Shown here one piece after another: positions 50,385-59,286 of a DNA stretch of 64,000 bases. The stretch is from Microthrixaceae bacterium (GTDB lineage Bacteria; Actinomycetota; Acidimicrobiia; Acidimicrobiales; Microtrichaceae): NCBI GenBank assembly GCA_023957975.1, contig JAMLGM010000008.1, positions 145,498 to 209,497 of the forward strand, given 5' to 3'. Made by a program: the position numbers and the translations under genes. Position 1 is the stretch's first letter, and every line of letters begins with the position of its first letter. Under the pieces are notes generated by a model. It made no database searches. It was not told the origin of the DNA and saw only the letters and a program-made list of their open reading frames with translations.

Positions 50385-51497
50385 GTGATCGTGGGCGTGC
50401 CCAGGGAAGTGAAGGATTCCGAGGATCGCGTGGGGCTGACCCCCGACGGGGTCGACGAATTGGTCCGGGCCGGTGCCCGCGTCCTGGTCGAAGCCTCGGC
50501 GGGGGAGGGGATCGGCGTGCACGATGAGGAGTATCGCGGCGCCGGTGCCTCGATCGTCGGCGTCGACGCGGTGTGGGAGGACTCCGACCTGGTCATCAAG
50601 GTGAAGGAACCTCAGCCGGCCGAACGCAAGCGCCTGCATCACGGCCAGACGCTGTTCGCCTACCTTCACCTCGCCCCCGATCCACAGCAGGCTCAGGATC
50701 TCCTCGCCAGTGGTGCGGCGTGTATCGCATACGAGACGGTGACCGACGCGGCCGGAGCGCTGCCGATGCTCGCCCCGATGTCGCAGGTGGCGGGTCGCAT
50801 GTCGGTGCAGGCGGCCGCCCACTTCCTCGAGGGGCCACACGGCGGTTCGGGTCGACTGCTCGGAGGGGTCCCGGGAGTGCCGGCGGCGAAGGTGGTGATC
50901 ATCGGCGGCGGAACAGCGGGGGAGAACGCAGCGTCGATCGCCGTCGGCATGGGCGCCGACGTGACGGTCCTCGACCGCAACCCGGCGGTGCTCGATCATC
51001 TGGATCGACGCTTCGGCCCGGCGATCTCGACGCAGTACTCGACCGGCGGGGCGATCGACCGGCTGGTCGTCGGGGCCGATGTGGTGATCGGTGCGGTGCT
51101 CATCCGGGGCGCCCGTGCACCGCGGCTGGTCACCCGCGACCACGTCGCGCGAATGCGTCCGGGTTCGGTCATCGTCGATATCGCCATCGACCAAGGTGGC
51201 TGCTGTGAGACCTCGCGGCCCACGACGCACTCCGAACCGACCTACGTGGTCGACGGGGTGGTGCACTACTGCGTGACGAACATGCCGGGAGGGGTGGCCG
51301 CGACGTCGACCGCCGCGCTGACCCACGCCACCCTGGCCGCAGCGGTGGCGCTCGTCCGGTTCGGAACCGAGGAGGCGTTGCGGCGCGACCCGCACCTTCG
51401 CGACGGACTCAACGTGTACCGCGGAAGGATCACCGACGCCGCGGTGGCCGAGGCGCTCGGGTTGTCCTACGTCGACCCGCTCGAGGCTCTCGCTTGA
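50385..51497 (+). CDS. ald: Alanine dehydrogenase
   Basis: A 370-residue NAD-dependent enzyme that interconverts L-alanine and pyruvate plus ammonia. The pyruvate-binding Lys lies in LVIKVKEPQPAE, the catalytic His in FAYLHLAPDP, the NAD site is VVIIGGGTAGENAASIAVGMGADVTVLDRN, and DIAIDQGGCCETSRPTTHSEPTYVVDGVVHYCVTNMPG is the Ald signature. The start is the GTG at 50385; a longer reading extends into the 11-bp repeat array. It ends 42 nt before palindrome copy 5. Confidence 0.96.
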   Translation: MIVGVPREVKDSEDRVGLTPDGVDELVRAGARVLVEASAGEGIGVHDEEYRGAGASIVGVDAVWEDSDLVIKVKEPQPAERKRLHHGQTLFAYLHLAPDPQQAQDLLASGAACIAYETVTDAAGALPMLAPMSQVAGRMSVQAAAHFLEGPHGGSGRLLGGVPGVPAAKVVIIGGGTAGENAASIAVGMGADVTVLDRNPAVLDHLDRRFGPAISTQYSTGGAIDRLVVGADVVIGAVLIRGARAPRLVTRDHVARMRPGSVIVDIAIDQGGCCETSRPTTHSEPTYVVDGVVHYCVTNMPGGVAATSTAALTHATLAAAVALVRFGTEEALRRDPHLRDGLNVYRGRITDAAVAEALGLSYVDPLEALA

Positions 51498-51539
51498 AAA
51501 CCGGCGCGCATGCCCATGCCCCGGCCATGCCCCGCGCCC

Positions 51540-51597
51540 GCCTGTTCTCCGATAACCAGTGGTCGTGATCACGACCACTGGTTATCGGAGAACAGGC
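51540..51597. repeat. Palindromic repeat copy 5 (58 bp, perfect)
   Basis: It is the longest copy, with four extra base pairs at each end beyond the 50-bp core. It lies between convergent genes: 42 nt after the ald stop and 34 nt after the minus-strand LLM stop. Confidence 0.95.
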
Positions 51598-51631
51598 CGG
51601 GGAGGCGGCAGGCTGTTGCGGCGGCAGACGG

Positions 51632-52570
51632 TCAGGGGCCGCCCTCGACGTGGAGGGGGCGGGTGACCTCGTAGAAGTGGTGGTAGTGCTCGGCGCGTTC
51701 GGTGGCGTCGTCCCACAGCCAGTCCGGCACGATGAACTCGTCGACTCCGGCTGACCGGTAGGTCGCCAACACGTCGAGGATCTGGGCGTCGGATCCCGAC
51801 ACGACCGGGCGCCCCATCGAGGTGATGGCGTCGACCACCTCAGGATGATCGCCGAACACCACGAAGGCCTGGGTCGAGCATCGCATCGACCGGATGTCGC
51901 GCCCGGCTGCCTCGGCGGCGTCGCAGAGCACTCCGTACTTGTGGGCGAACATCTCGGGCGAGGCCCATGCATTCCATTCGTCGCCAAGGCGCGCCGCGGT
52001 CGGAATCGTTCGCAGCTCGCCCTTGCCGGCGATCAGCAAGGGGATGGGTCGACCCGTTGGGCGCGGCTCGTTGGGAGCGTCGTCGAGCTGGAAGAACCGG
52101 CCGGCGAACGTCGTGCGTTCGTCGCTCAGCAGCGAGCGCAGCACCGTCGCGGCCTCGGCGAGACGATCGGAGCGCTCGCGAAGCGAACCGAGGGTCAACC
52201 CGTAGGCCTCGTGTTCGTTCTCCTGCCAGCCTGCACCGATTCCCAACACCACCCGGCCGCTGCCATGAGGGCGAGTGCTGATCTCGTCGACCGTGCAGGC
52301 GATGGCGGCGAGCACCGCGGGATGGCGGTAGGTGACCGAACTGACCAGCGAACCGAGCCGTACGTTGCTCGTCAGCGCCGCCAATGCGCCGAGGCAGGAC
52401 CACGCTTCGAGATACGGGCCACGTCGACCAGCGGAATCGTCGACCGGGGCGTTGGGCATGAAGTGATCGGCCAGCCAGACCCCGTCCCAGCCGAGCGAAT
52501 CGGCGCGAACGACATCGTCTCGGACCTCACCCCACGGGCGTTCGGAACTCGGCCAGATACTGATCTGCAT
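51632..52570 (-). CDS. LLM-class F420-type oxidoreductase
   Basis: A 312-residue luciferase-like enzyme of the F420-dependent type (TIGR03560-like). LGWDGVWLADHFMPN near residue 30, NVRLGSLVSSVTYRHPAVLAAIACTVDEIS, GRVVLGIGAGWQENEHEAYG and PIPLLIAGKGELRTIPTAARLGDEWNAW are the TIM-barrel and cofactor segments. The substrate is unknown. The ATG at 52570 is 6 nt after TAGGCT on the minus strand. No F420 biosynthesis gene is in the window. Confidence 0.88.
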   Translation of the reverse strand: MQISIWPSSERPWGEVRDDVVRADSLGWDGVWLADHFMPNAPVDDSAGRRGPYLEAWSCLGALAALTSNVRLGSLVSSVTYRHPAVLAAIACTVDEISTRPHGSGRVVLGIGAGWQENEHEAYGLTLGSLRERSDRLAEAATVLRSLLSDERTTFAGRFFQLDDAPNEPRPTGRPIPLLIAGKGELRTIPTAARLGDEWNAWASPEMFAHKYGVLCDAAEAAGRDIRSMRCSTQAFVVFGDHPEVVDAITSMGRPVVSGSDAQILDVLATYRSAGVDEFIVPDWLWDDATERAEHYHHFYEVTRPLHVEGGP

Positions 52571-52576
52571 GGGTGC

Positions 52577-52582
52577 AGCCTA
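52577..52582 (-). promoter_or_regulatory. -10 hexamer TAGGCT, leaderless LLM start
   Basis: TAGGCT is followed by GCACCC and the ATG on the minus strand, with no ribosome-binding site. Confidence 0.5.
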
Positions 52583-52672
52583 GACACGCGGCCAGCTCGG
52601 AGACCGTCCCCCTAGTAGTGCATGAAGCAATGAGAGGCGGTGAAGAACCGGGAAATACATTGACAGCCTCCG

Positions 52673-52678
52673 TACCAT
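52673..52678 (+). promoter_or_regulatory. -10 hexamer TACCAT, leaderless metalloprotease start
   Basis: TACCAT is followed by CGCCGC (6 nt) and the ATG at 52685. A TTGACA lies only 7 nt upstream of it, too close to act as its -35. Confidence 0.45.
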
Positions 52679-52684
52679 CGCCGC

Positions 52685-53431
52685 ATGCCTGGTCGTGGTC
52701 GCAAGAGCGTCGTGGCGCGTCGTGTCGCCGCAGCGGCCTCGGTCGCCGTGGCGCTCGTCGTGACAACCCCTGAGCTCACCAAGGCGTCGCCAAGTCGGCC
52801 ATCTCCGTACGCGGAGGTCGTCGTTCCGGCTGGTGAACACCACCCGCTGGCCAACGAAGCGAGCCGGGCACTCGGCGCAGAGTCGGTCGATCCGCCGGCG
52901 CCGGATGCTGTGCCGCAGTTGGGGTTGGTCGAGACCGACACGGACCCGGCATCGACCCCGGCACCCCCAACCGCGCCCACCACGACCCTGGCCCCGCGTC
53001 CGGTCGGGGACCGGGTATTGGCGGCGATCACCTTTCCCTGGCAGGCGTACCTGCCGGGTTGGACGATCGAATTCGTCGGACCGAGGCGCGGCTTTCGAGG
53101 AATCACCTACACCGCCGAGCGACGAATCGAGATCTTCGTGCGCCCCGACCTGGGCTTTGAGGAGCTCGTTCATGTCACCGCTCACGAACTGGGCCATGCG
53201 CTCGACGTCACCCTGCTCGACGACGAACGGCGCGACTGGTGGATGCACTACCGCGGTGGCACCGAGAGCTGGTGGGTGAGCGACGGCGCCTCCGACTTTG
53301 CCAGCGGTGCGGGCGACTGGGCCGAGTGTTTCGCCTGGTGGCAGACCCAACGCGGCGGATTTTTCTCCGAGGTGGCCGGGCCTCCCGACGTCGCATCGAT
53401 TCAGCTCATGGCGGACATGATCGGCGGGTGA
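52685..53431 (+). CDS. Secreted HExxH metalloprotease-like protein, unknown family
   Basis: A 248-residue exported protein. The N-terminus MPGRGRKSVVARRVAAAASVAVALVV is a signal peptide; residues about 55-110 are Pro/Thr/Ala-rich and probably extended. The C-terminal domain has the zinc motif VTAHELGHALDVT (HExxH near residue 165) and downstream DWAECFAWWQTQ, where the Glu may be the third ligand (gluzincin-like). I do not recognise the family by name. It stands alone between divergent LLM and ubiA genes. Confidence 0.72.
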   Translation: MPGRGRKSVVARRVAAAASVAVALVVTTPELTKASPSRPSPYAEVVVPAGEHHPLANEASRALGAESVDPPAPDAVPQLGLVETDTDPASTPAPPTAPTTTLAPRPVGDRVLAAITFPWQAYLPGWTIEFVGPRRGFRGITYTAERRIEIFVRPDLGFEELVHVTAHELGHALDVTLLDDERRDWWMHYRGGTESWWVSDGASDFASGAGDWAECFAWWQTQRGGFFSEVAGPPDVASIQLMADMIGG

Positions 53432-53487
53432 AGACTTGGTGGCGTCACGGTCGGGTCTGAGCATCCTCCGTTACAGTGAACACACCC

Positions 53488-54456
53488 ATGGCCAACGTCG
53501 CGTCCGCATCCCCCAACGAATCCGTTCCCAATTCACCGCACCCGGGTCCGGGTGCGGTGCTTCGTGGCGCCGTGCGGGCTTGTCGGCCCAAGCAGTGGGC
53601 GAAGAATGCGCTGGTGTTCATCGCCCCGGTCGCGGCGAACGCCATCGTGTCGAAGGGCCCCGACGGCATCGAGTTCCACGGCCGGCCGTTTCTGCAGACC
53701 ATGCTCGCCTTCGTGGTGTTTTCGATGGTCGCGAGTGCGACGTATCTGATCAACGACTCGGTTGACGTCGAGGCCGACCGTCGCCACCCGACCAAACGCA
53801 ATCGCCCGATCGCCGCGGGCATCATCACCGTGCGTTTCGCGGTCGCGCTCGCGATCGTGCTCGGCGTTGCCGGCCTGGCGCTGGCGTACTGGCGAAGCCC
53901 GCAGTTCTGCGTGGTCGTCGCCATCTATGCCGTGCAGACCACGCTGTATTCGTTCTGGTTGAAAAACGAACCGGTGCTCGACCTCGTCGTGTTGTCGGGC
54001 GGGTTCATTCTGCGCCTGCTCGGCGGCGCCTACGCCGTCGACGTGGGAGTGTCGAAGTGGTTCTTCATCATCTCGTGTTTCGGGGCGTTGTTTCTCGCCA
54101 CCGGCAAGCGCCTCGCCGAAAAGCGTGAACTCGACGGCCAAACCGAGGGCATTCGCAAGACCCTGGGGGTCTACACCGAGCAGTACCTGCGGTTCCTGCA
54201 GGGGGTCGGGGCAGCGATCGTGCTCGTGGCCTATGTGAGTTGGGCATTCGAGCGTGCCGAGGAGTCGACGTCGGCCGAAGTGTGGTTCCTGGTGTCGATC
54301 CTGCCGTTCCTCGTCGCCATCCTGCGCTACGGCCTCCTGGTCGAACTCGGCAAGGGCTCGGCGCCCGAGGAGCTCTTGTTGTCGGACCGACAGTTGCAGG
54401 TGATGGGGGTGCTGTGGGTGGTCATCGTGGGAGCCGGGTTCTATGTCGCCGGTTGA
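53488..54456 (+). CDS. ubiA: Decaprenyl-phosphate phosphoribosyltransferase-like UbiA protein
   Basis: A 322-residue UbiA-superfamily membrane prenyltransferase with about nine helices. RACRPKQWAKNALVF and the Asp-rich motif LINDSVDVEADRRHPTKRNRPIAAG (NDxxDxxxD) are those of Rv3806c-type enzymes, which transfer 5-phosphoribosyl from PRPP to decaprenyl phosphate. The second motif region is ILRLLGGAYAVDVGVSKWFFI. Pairing with dprE1, with which it overlaps by 14 bp, supports this over a quinone role. TACAGT lies 10 nt before the chosen ATG at 53488. Confidence 0.88.
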   Translation: MANVASASPNESVPNSPHPGPGAVLRGAVRACRPKQWAKNALVFIAPVAANAIVSKGPDGIEFHGRPFLQTMLAFVVFSMVASATYLINDSVDVEADRRHPTKRNRPIAAGIITVRFAVALAIVLGVAGLALAYWRSPQFCVVVAIYAVQTTLYSFWLKNEPVLDLVVLSGGFILRLLGGAYAVDVGVSKWFFIISCFGALFLATGKRLAEKRELDGQTEGIRKTLGVYTEQYLRFLQGVGAAIVLVAYVSWAFERAEESTSAEVWFLVSILPFLVAILRYGLLVELGKGSAPEELLLSDRQLQVMGVLWVVIVGAGFYVAG

Positions 54457-55855
54457 TCCGATGACGGAGCCGTCAGGTGACGCTCGGTCAGGTGGCGCGC
54501 GGACCCATCCGACCCGGTTGTTGCAAGGGTGGGGTCGAACGGCGCCGACGGCATCACACATGGCCTCGATGCTCGACCTCGACGATGTTCGCGCCCAGGT
54601 GCTCGGCGATTCGCGCGGTGTGCTCGGTCGGGGTCTGGGACGGTCCTACGGCGACGGAGCGCAGAACGCCGGAGGCACCGTGGTCGACGGCCGCAGCGCG
54701 ATCGGCATCATCGACGCCACCCCCGACGGGATGGTGACCGCCAAGGCCGGCACCTCGCTCGAGGAGCTGATGGAGTGGTTTATTCCACTCGGCTGGTTCG
54801 TGCCGGTCACCCCGGGGACCCGGCAGGTGACCGTCGGTGGAGCGATCGCCGCCGACATCCACGGAAAGAACCATCATCGTGCCGGTTCGTGGTGCAACCA
54901 CGTCCATTCGTTTCGGATCATGGTGGGCAGCGGCGACATCGTCGATGTCTCCCCCGATTCCGACCCCGACCTGTTCTGGGCCACCGCCGGAGGAATGGGG
55001 CTCACCGGGCTGATCATCGACGCCACCTTCCAGATGAAGCCGATCGAGACGAGTCGGCTGCTCGTCGACACCGACCGAGCCGCGGATCTCGACTCGGTGA
55101 TGCAGCTCATGGTCGAAGGGGACCACGAGTACGACTACTCGGTGGCGTGGATCGACATCATGACCGGCGGCGACGCGATGGGCCGCTCGGTGTTGGACCG
55201 CGGTCGGTTCGCCCGGCGCGACGAGCTGCCGTCGAAACTCGCGTCCGACCCGCTGAGTTTCACGTCGAACACGCTCGCCGCGTTTCCGCCGATTGCCCCG
55301 TCGGGGCTGATCAACAAGTTGACGGTCAAGGCGTTCAACGAGCTGTGGTTTCGCAAGGCGCCGGCACAACGTCGAAACGGGCTTCAGACCATCACCCAGT
55401 TCTTCCACCCGCTCGATCTGGTCAGCGACTGGAACCGGGTGTATGGGCCCAAAGGGTTCCTGCAGTGGCAATACGTGGTGCCCGACGAGGCGGGGGAGTT
55501 CGTACGCCGCAGCCTTGAAGAACTCAGCCGGTCCGGGGTGGCACCGTCGTTTCTGGCGGTGCTCAAACGGATGGGTCCCGGAAACCTCGGTGACCTGTCG
55601 TTTCCGGCCGCTGGGTGGACCCTCGCGTTCGATGCCCCCGTGGGCAATCCGGAGCTCAACGTCATCCTCGATCGTCTCGACGCCGAGGTGGTCGAGGCCG
55701 GCGGCCGGATCTATCTGGCCAAGGACAGTCGCCTCGATCCGGCGCACATGGAAAAGATGTACCCGCGTCTGGGGCACTTCCGTGAGACCAAGGCGCGGGT
55801 CGATCCGCAGAATCGTTTCCAAAGCGACCTCGGGCGACGTCTCGGACTCTGTTGA
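54443..55855 (+). CDS. dprE1: Decaprenylphosphoryl-beta-D-ribose 2-oxidase
   Basis: A 470-residue VAO/PCMH-type flavoenzyme that oxidises decaprenylphosphoryl ribose, the first half of its epimerisation to the arabinose donor. LGRGLGRSYGDGAQNAGG binds FAD, AADIHGKNHHRAGSWCNHV matches the His132 region of mycobacterial DprE1, and IYLAKDSRLDP matches its Lys418 region. At the position of the benzothiazinone-target Cys387 the motif GWNICVDFP is GWTLAFDAP here, so the Cys is Ala395. The start may be the ATG at 54443 or 54461. The reductase partner DprE2 is not adjacent. Confidence 0.9.
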   Translation: MSPVDPMTEPSGDARSGGARTHPTRLLQGWGRTAPTASHMASMLDLDDVRAQVLGDSRGVLGRGLGRSYGDGAQNAGGTVVDGRSAIGIIDATPDGMVTAKAGTSLEELMEWFIPLGWFVPVTPGTRQVTVGGAIAADIHGKNHHRAGSWCNHVHSFRIMVGSGDIVDVSPDSDPDLFWATAGGMGLTGLIIDATFQMKPIETSRLLVDTDRAADLDSVMQLMVEGDHEYDYSVAWIDIMTGGDAMGRSVLDRGRFARRDELPSKLASDPLSFTSNTLAAFPPIAPSGLINKLTVKAFNELWFRKAPAQRRNGLQTITQFFHPLDLVSDWNRVYGPKGFLQWQYVVPDEAGEFVRRSLEELSRSGVAPSFLAVLKRMGPGNLGDLSFPAAGWTLAFDAPVGNPELNVILDRLDAEVVEAGGRIYLAKDSRLDPAHMEKMYPRLGHFRETKARVDPQNRFQSDLGRRLGLC

Positions 55856-55903
55856 GCCGAGACGCCGCCCGAGGGTCGCGTCACTACCAGCGGGTCGTGC
55901 GGG

Positions 55904-57442
55904 TCAGCGGGTGGTGCTGTTGTAGTTGGCCAGATCGGAGGTGATCTGGGCGACCGCCTCGTCGAGGGCGGGAGCGACCCGATCGGCTGCGCCGCCGGAG
56001 TCGGGAAGTGCGATGGTTTCGAGCATCGACTGCACCGTGGCGCGCACCTTCAGGTACGGGCCGACGAGGGGGCCGGGGAAGCTGGCGTCGAGGTCCTTCA
56101 TCGACTCATAGGCCGTGTTGATCCACGTTCCGCGTTGGCTGTCGGCCCAGGCCGGATCGGCTTCCAGTTCGGTGACGGCGGCGGCCCGGGTCGGCATGTA
56201 GGAGCCCTCACGTGTCCAACGCACCTGCTGTGGGGTGTCGTTGAAGTACTTGATGAAATCCCACGCACCCGACACGACCGCGTCGCTGCCGGAGTTGGTC
56301 ATGTAGAACGCGGCACCGGCGACCTGGCCGTTGCCCGCCTTGTCTGCGCTCAGCGATGGGCCCTTGCCCAACCCGACGGTGAAGGGGACTTTGAATCCGT
56401 TGAAGGCTTCGAACTGCTTGGCGGTTTCCTCGTCGACGATCTGGGAAATATCGAGGCCCTCGGCACTCGAGGTGATCTGGTCGACGAGCGTGGCCGAGGT
56501 CGAGGTTTCCAGCAGCATCGAGGAACTCTCGGTTGCAACCGCGAGGTAGTGGTCGATCAGGCTCGACGACTCGACGGTGTTGAGGAGGCCCTTGTCCTTC
56601 ATCGTGGCCAGCCAGTCGAGCATCTCGACCGTCGCGGGGTTGTTCATCGTGGATTCGGTCGCCCGCTTGCCGTTTCGCCCGTTGTCGTTGTTCACGAACG
56701 TCTCGCCCTCGGCGGACGTGGTGTTTTCGACGAACCAGGAGTCGAGCCGGAGCGCGAGCGGCTTGTAGGCATCGTTGCCGGCGCCGACCGATGCCTTGAG
56801 CTGCTCCGCGGCGGCCTGCACCTCGGCGTAGGTCGTCGGCGGGTTCTCAGGGTCGAGGCCGGCGGCGGTGAAGTGGTTCTTGTTGAAGTACAACACGACG
56901 GTGGAGGCTCCGAACGCCCCCGGCCACAGCACCTCGGAACTCGTGTAGGCCGCGGTCACGCCGGGCAACATGTCGTCATAGGCGTGGGCCCGCTCGTCGT
57001 CATCGGCGTTGATGCACGCCTGTGCGGGCATGGTGACGCCGTTGTCGATCATGTACTGGGTCCAGGTGTCCTCACCCATCACGATCGCCGGGAGTTGTTT
57101 GGCCGACACACCCGTTTCGAAGTTCTTGCGCAGTTCTTCGTACTTGATGCCCTGGGTCTCGACGACGACTTCCACCTTGTTCTGGCTGGAGTTGTAGTCG
57201 GTCGCGATGCTGCGCAGCGTGGCGAGGGTTGCGCCGACGGCGCTGGTCCACAGCACCACCTTGGTGGAACCGGTCTCGTTTTCGAAGGCTCCGACCGGGC
57301 AATCGGGAAGCGTCGAGGCGTTGACCCCTCCGTCGGAGGGGGCCTCGGTGCCGGTGTCGGTGGTGCCTTCGCCGCATGCGGTGCCCAGCAGCGCCGAGGC
57401 GGCGAGGGCGGCGATGGCCAGACGGGAACGGTGTGGTTTCAC
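55904..57442 (-). CDS. Sugar ABC transporter substrate-binding lipoprotein (UgpB-like)
   Basis: A 512-residue family 1 solute-binding protein. The signal peptide LAIAALAASALLGTAC ends in a lipobox. TKVVLWTSAVGATLATLRSIATDYNSSQNKVEVVVETQG, AIVMGEDTWTQYMIDNG, STVVLYFNKNHFTAAGLDPENPPTTYAEV and GAAFYMTNSGSDAVVSGAWDFIKYFN follow the UgpB/sugar-binding pattern. I start at the GTG at 57442 with AGGAG upstream; a start at 57538 would overlap the permease gene. Last gene of a four-gene minus-strand operon. Glycerol-3-phosphate or an oligosaccharide is plausible. Confidence 0.9.
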   Translation of the reverse strand: MKPHRSRLAIAALAASALLGTACGEGTTDTGTEAPSDGGVNASTLPDCPVGAFENETGSTKVVLWTSAVGATLATLRSIATDYNSSQNKVEVVVETQGIKYEELRKNFETGVSAKQLPAIVMGEDTWTQYMIDNGVTMPAQACINADDDERAHAYDDMLPGVTAAYTSSEVLWPGAFGASTVVLYFNKNHFTAAGLDPENPPTTYAEVQAAAEQLKASVGAGNDAYKPLALRLDSWFVENTTSAEGETFVNNDNGRNGKRATESTMNNPATVEMLDWLATMKDKGLLNTVESSSLIDHYLAVATESSSMLLETSTSATLVDQITSSAEGLDISQIVDEETAKQFEAFNGFKVPFTVGLGKGPSLSADKAGNGQVAGAAFYMTNSGSDAVVSGAWDFIKYFNDTPQQVRWTREGSYMPTRAAAVTELEADPAWADSQRGTWINTAYESMKDLDASFPGPLVGPYLKVRATVQSMLETIALPDSGGAADRVAPALDEAVAQITSDLANYNSTTR

Positions 57443-57509
57443 GTTGGTCTCCTGGAGTCGGGAACGTGGTGTGTCGCGACGCAACGGGTGCGAACGCGAT
57501 GGGGGGCGG

Positions 57510-58424
57510 TTACTTGACGGCGCCGGCGGTGAGGCCACGCACGAGTTGACGCTGGAAAATCAACAGCAGGGCGAGCACGGGAACCGCGGCGATGATGGCC
57601 GCCGCGAAACCGTAGTTCAGTTCGTTCGGGTTCTCGGTGAGGAAGGATCTCAGCGCCACCTGCACCGTTTGATAGTCGGAGGACTTCACGGCGAAGCGGG
57701 GCCACACGTACTGGTTGTAGGCGCTCAGAAAGCTGACGACGACGAAGGAGCCCACCACCGGCTTGGTCACCGGAACCGCGACCTTGAACAGGAACCGCAG
57801 ATCGGAATAGCCGTCGAGGCGCGCCGCATCGAGCAGGTCTCGGGGGATCCCGAGAAACCCCTGGCGGATGAGGAACACCCCGAGCGCGGAGGCGAGGAAT
57901 GGAAGCGTAAGCGCCGCGAGGGTGCGTAGATAAGTGCTGTTGTTGACGCTGATGAGGTCGAGGTCGAACATCGTCTGAACGTTTGCGATGAGGGTGACCT
58001 CAATCGGCAGCAGCATCGTGGCGATGACGAAACCGAACATGAGCTTCTTCAGCGGGAACTCGAGAAAGGCGAACGCGTAGGCCGCGAGCACCGAGGTGAT
58101 CGTCTGGGCGACGACGATGATGGAGGTGACCACCAGGCTCTGCCACATGGGTTTACCCATACCGAGTGTGTTGAAGGCCTTGGTGAAGACCCCCCAATCG
58201 GGGTCGACCGGGGTGAGCGACGGGGACTTGGCGAACAAGGTCGACGCGCCCGAACTCACCGCTCGGACCAGCGTCATGTAGATCGGAAAGAGCACCACCA
58301 CCGAGATGGCGCTCAGCAGGACGTACCAGCCGATCTTGGACAGCATCGAGGTGCCGGCCTGGCTCGGATCAGTGGTCCTCGACCCGGCTTTTCTCGGCCC
58401 AGTTGTCCTCTGCTCAGTTCTCAT
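57510..58424 (-). CDS. Sugar ABC transporter permease (UgpE/MalG type)
   Basis: A 304-residue inner-membrane permease with six helices. The EAA loop is FLGIPRDLLDAARLDGYSDLRFLFKVAVPVTKPV, the type that contacts the ATPase. The first helix follows a polar 28-residue N-terminus (MRTEQRTTGPRKAGSRTT). The start at 58424 overlaps the end of the partner permease gene by 11 bp. Confidence 0.92.
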   Translation of the reverse strand: MRTEQRTTGPRKAGSRTTDPSQAGTSMLSKIGWYVLLSAISVVVLFPIYMTLVRAVSSGASTLFAKSPSLTPVDPDWGVFTKAFNTLGMGKPMWQSLVVTSIIVVAQTITSVLAAYAFAFLEFPLKKLMFGFVIATMLLPIEVTLIANVQTMFDLDLISVNNSTYLRTLAALTLPFLASALGVFLIRQGFLGIPRDLLDAARLDGYSDLRFLFKVAVPVTKPVVGSFVVVSFLSAYNQYVWPRFAVKSSDYQTVQVALRSFLTENPNELNYGFAAAIIAAVPVLALLLIFQRQLVRGLTAGAVK

Positions 58425-59286
58425 AGTGCACCCGCTTGTTGAGCATGAGGTACTGGCCCATCGACACAATGAGCGTGACCACGAAGAGCCCGATGGCCAT
58501 CGACGCACCGCGTTGAAGGTCGGTGCGCCCCTGTAGCTGGGCGATCTTGAACAACAGGGTTTCGGTCGAGCCGGCCGGGCCGCCGTTGGTGAGGATGTCG
58601 ATCTGGGCATACGCCTGCAACGCGTGGATGACCAACACGACCGCAAGGAACATGAGCGTGGGGGAGATCATCGGCACGGTGATGCGGAAGAATCGTCGGA
58701 TCGGGCCGTACCCGTCGAGGGTCGCCGCCTCGTTGATCTCATCGGGAATCGCCTGCATTCCGGCGAGGACGATGATGAAGGTGAGGCCGATGTTTTGCCA
58801 CACCGAGGTCAGCGCGACGCCGCGCAATGCACCGGTCTGGCTCGACAGGCTGATGAATTCGACGTCTCGGAAGAAGCCGGCGTTCTTGTTGATCAGCGTG
58901 TAGAAGACCACCGCCGACACCGCGACCGACGAGGCGACCGTCGAACTGAAGATCGTCTGGAAGATCTTGATGCCGCGCAGCCTCCGGTTGGCGACGGTGG
59001 CCAGCACCACACCGAGGATGAGGCCGGCGGGCACCGTGTAGATCATGAAGCGAACGGTGATCCACAGACCGTCGAGGAAGTCCGCCGAACTCAACGTGTC
59101 CCAGATGCCGCGCACCCCGACAAAGCGGGTCTCGTCGGAGTTGGTGAACTTCTGATTCAGCGCGAAGTCGATGATGCGCACGAAGGGGTAGTAGGCGAAC
59201 GCGAGGAAGACCGCGATCAACGGAGCCAACATCGCATAGGCGAGCAGGCCCTCGCGGACCTTGCGGGACCGTGCGGCGACGCTCAT
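58414..59286 (-). CDS. Sugar ABC transporter permease (UgpA/MalF type)
   Basis: A 290-residue permease. LLAYAMLAPLIAVFLAFAYYPFVRIIDFAL opens; the EAA loop is MQAIPDEINEAATLDGYGPIRRFFRITVPMISPT; the C-terminal DILTNGGPAGSTETLLFKIAQL is the UgpA/LacF signature. Its start shares a base with the stop of the ATPase gene, so ATPase and permease are translationally coupled. Confidence 0.93.
   Translation of the reverse strand: MSVAARSRKVREGLLAYAMLAPLIAVFLAFAYYPFVRIIDFALNQKFTNSDETRFVGVRGIWDTLSSADFLDGLWITVRFMIYTVPAGLILGVVLATVANRRLRGIKIFQTIFSSTVASSVAVSAVVFYTLINKNAGFFRDVEFISLSSQTGALRGVALTSVWQNIGLTFIIVLAGMQAIPDEINEAATLDGYGPIRRFFRITVPMISPTLMFLAVVLVIHALQAYAQIDILTNGGPAGSTETLLFKIAQLQGRTDLQRGASMAIGLFVVTLIVSMGQYLMLNKRVHYEN

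Noticed and set aside
50148..51578. Open frames reading VVITTTGYRRT or SGRDHDH at several sites (e.g. 26234-27046, 27027-28235, 50148-51578)
   Set aside because: These peptides are translations of the palindromic repeat; the frames run antisense to, or through, well-supported genes and have no family features.
52659..52678. TTGACA and TACCAT upstream of the metalloprotease as a -35/-10 pair
   Set aside because: Only 7 bp separate them; TACCAT alone fits the leaderless pattern better.
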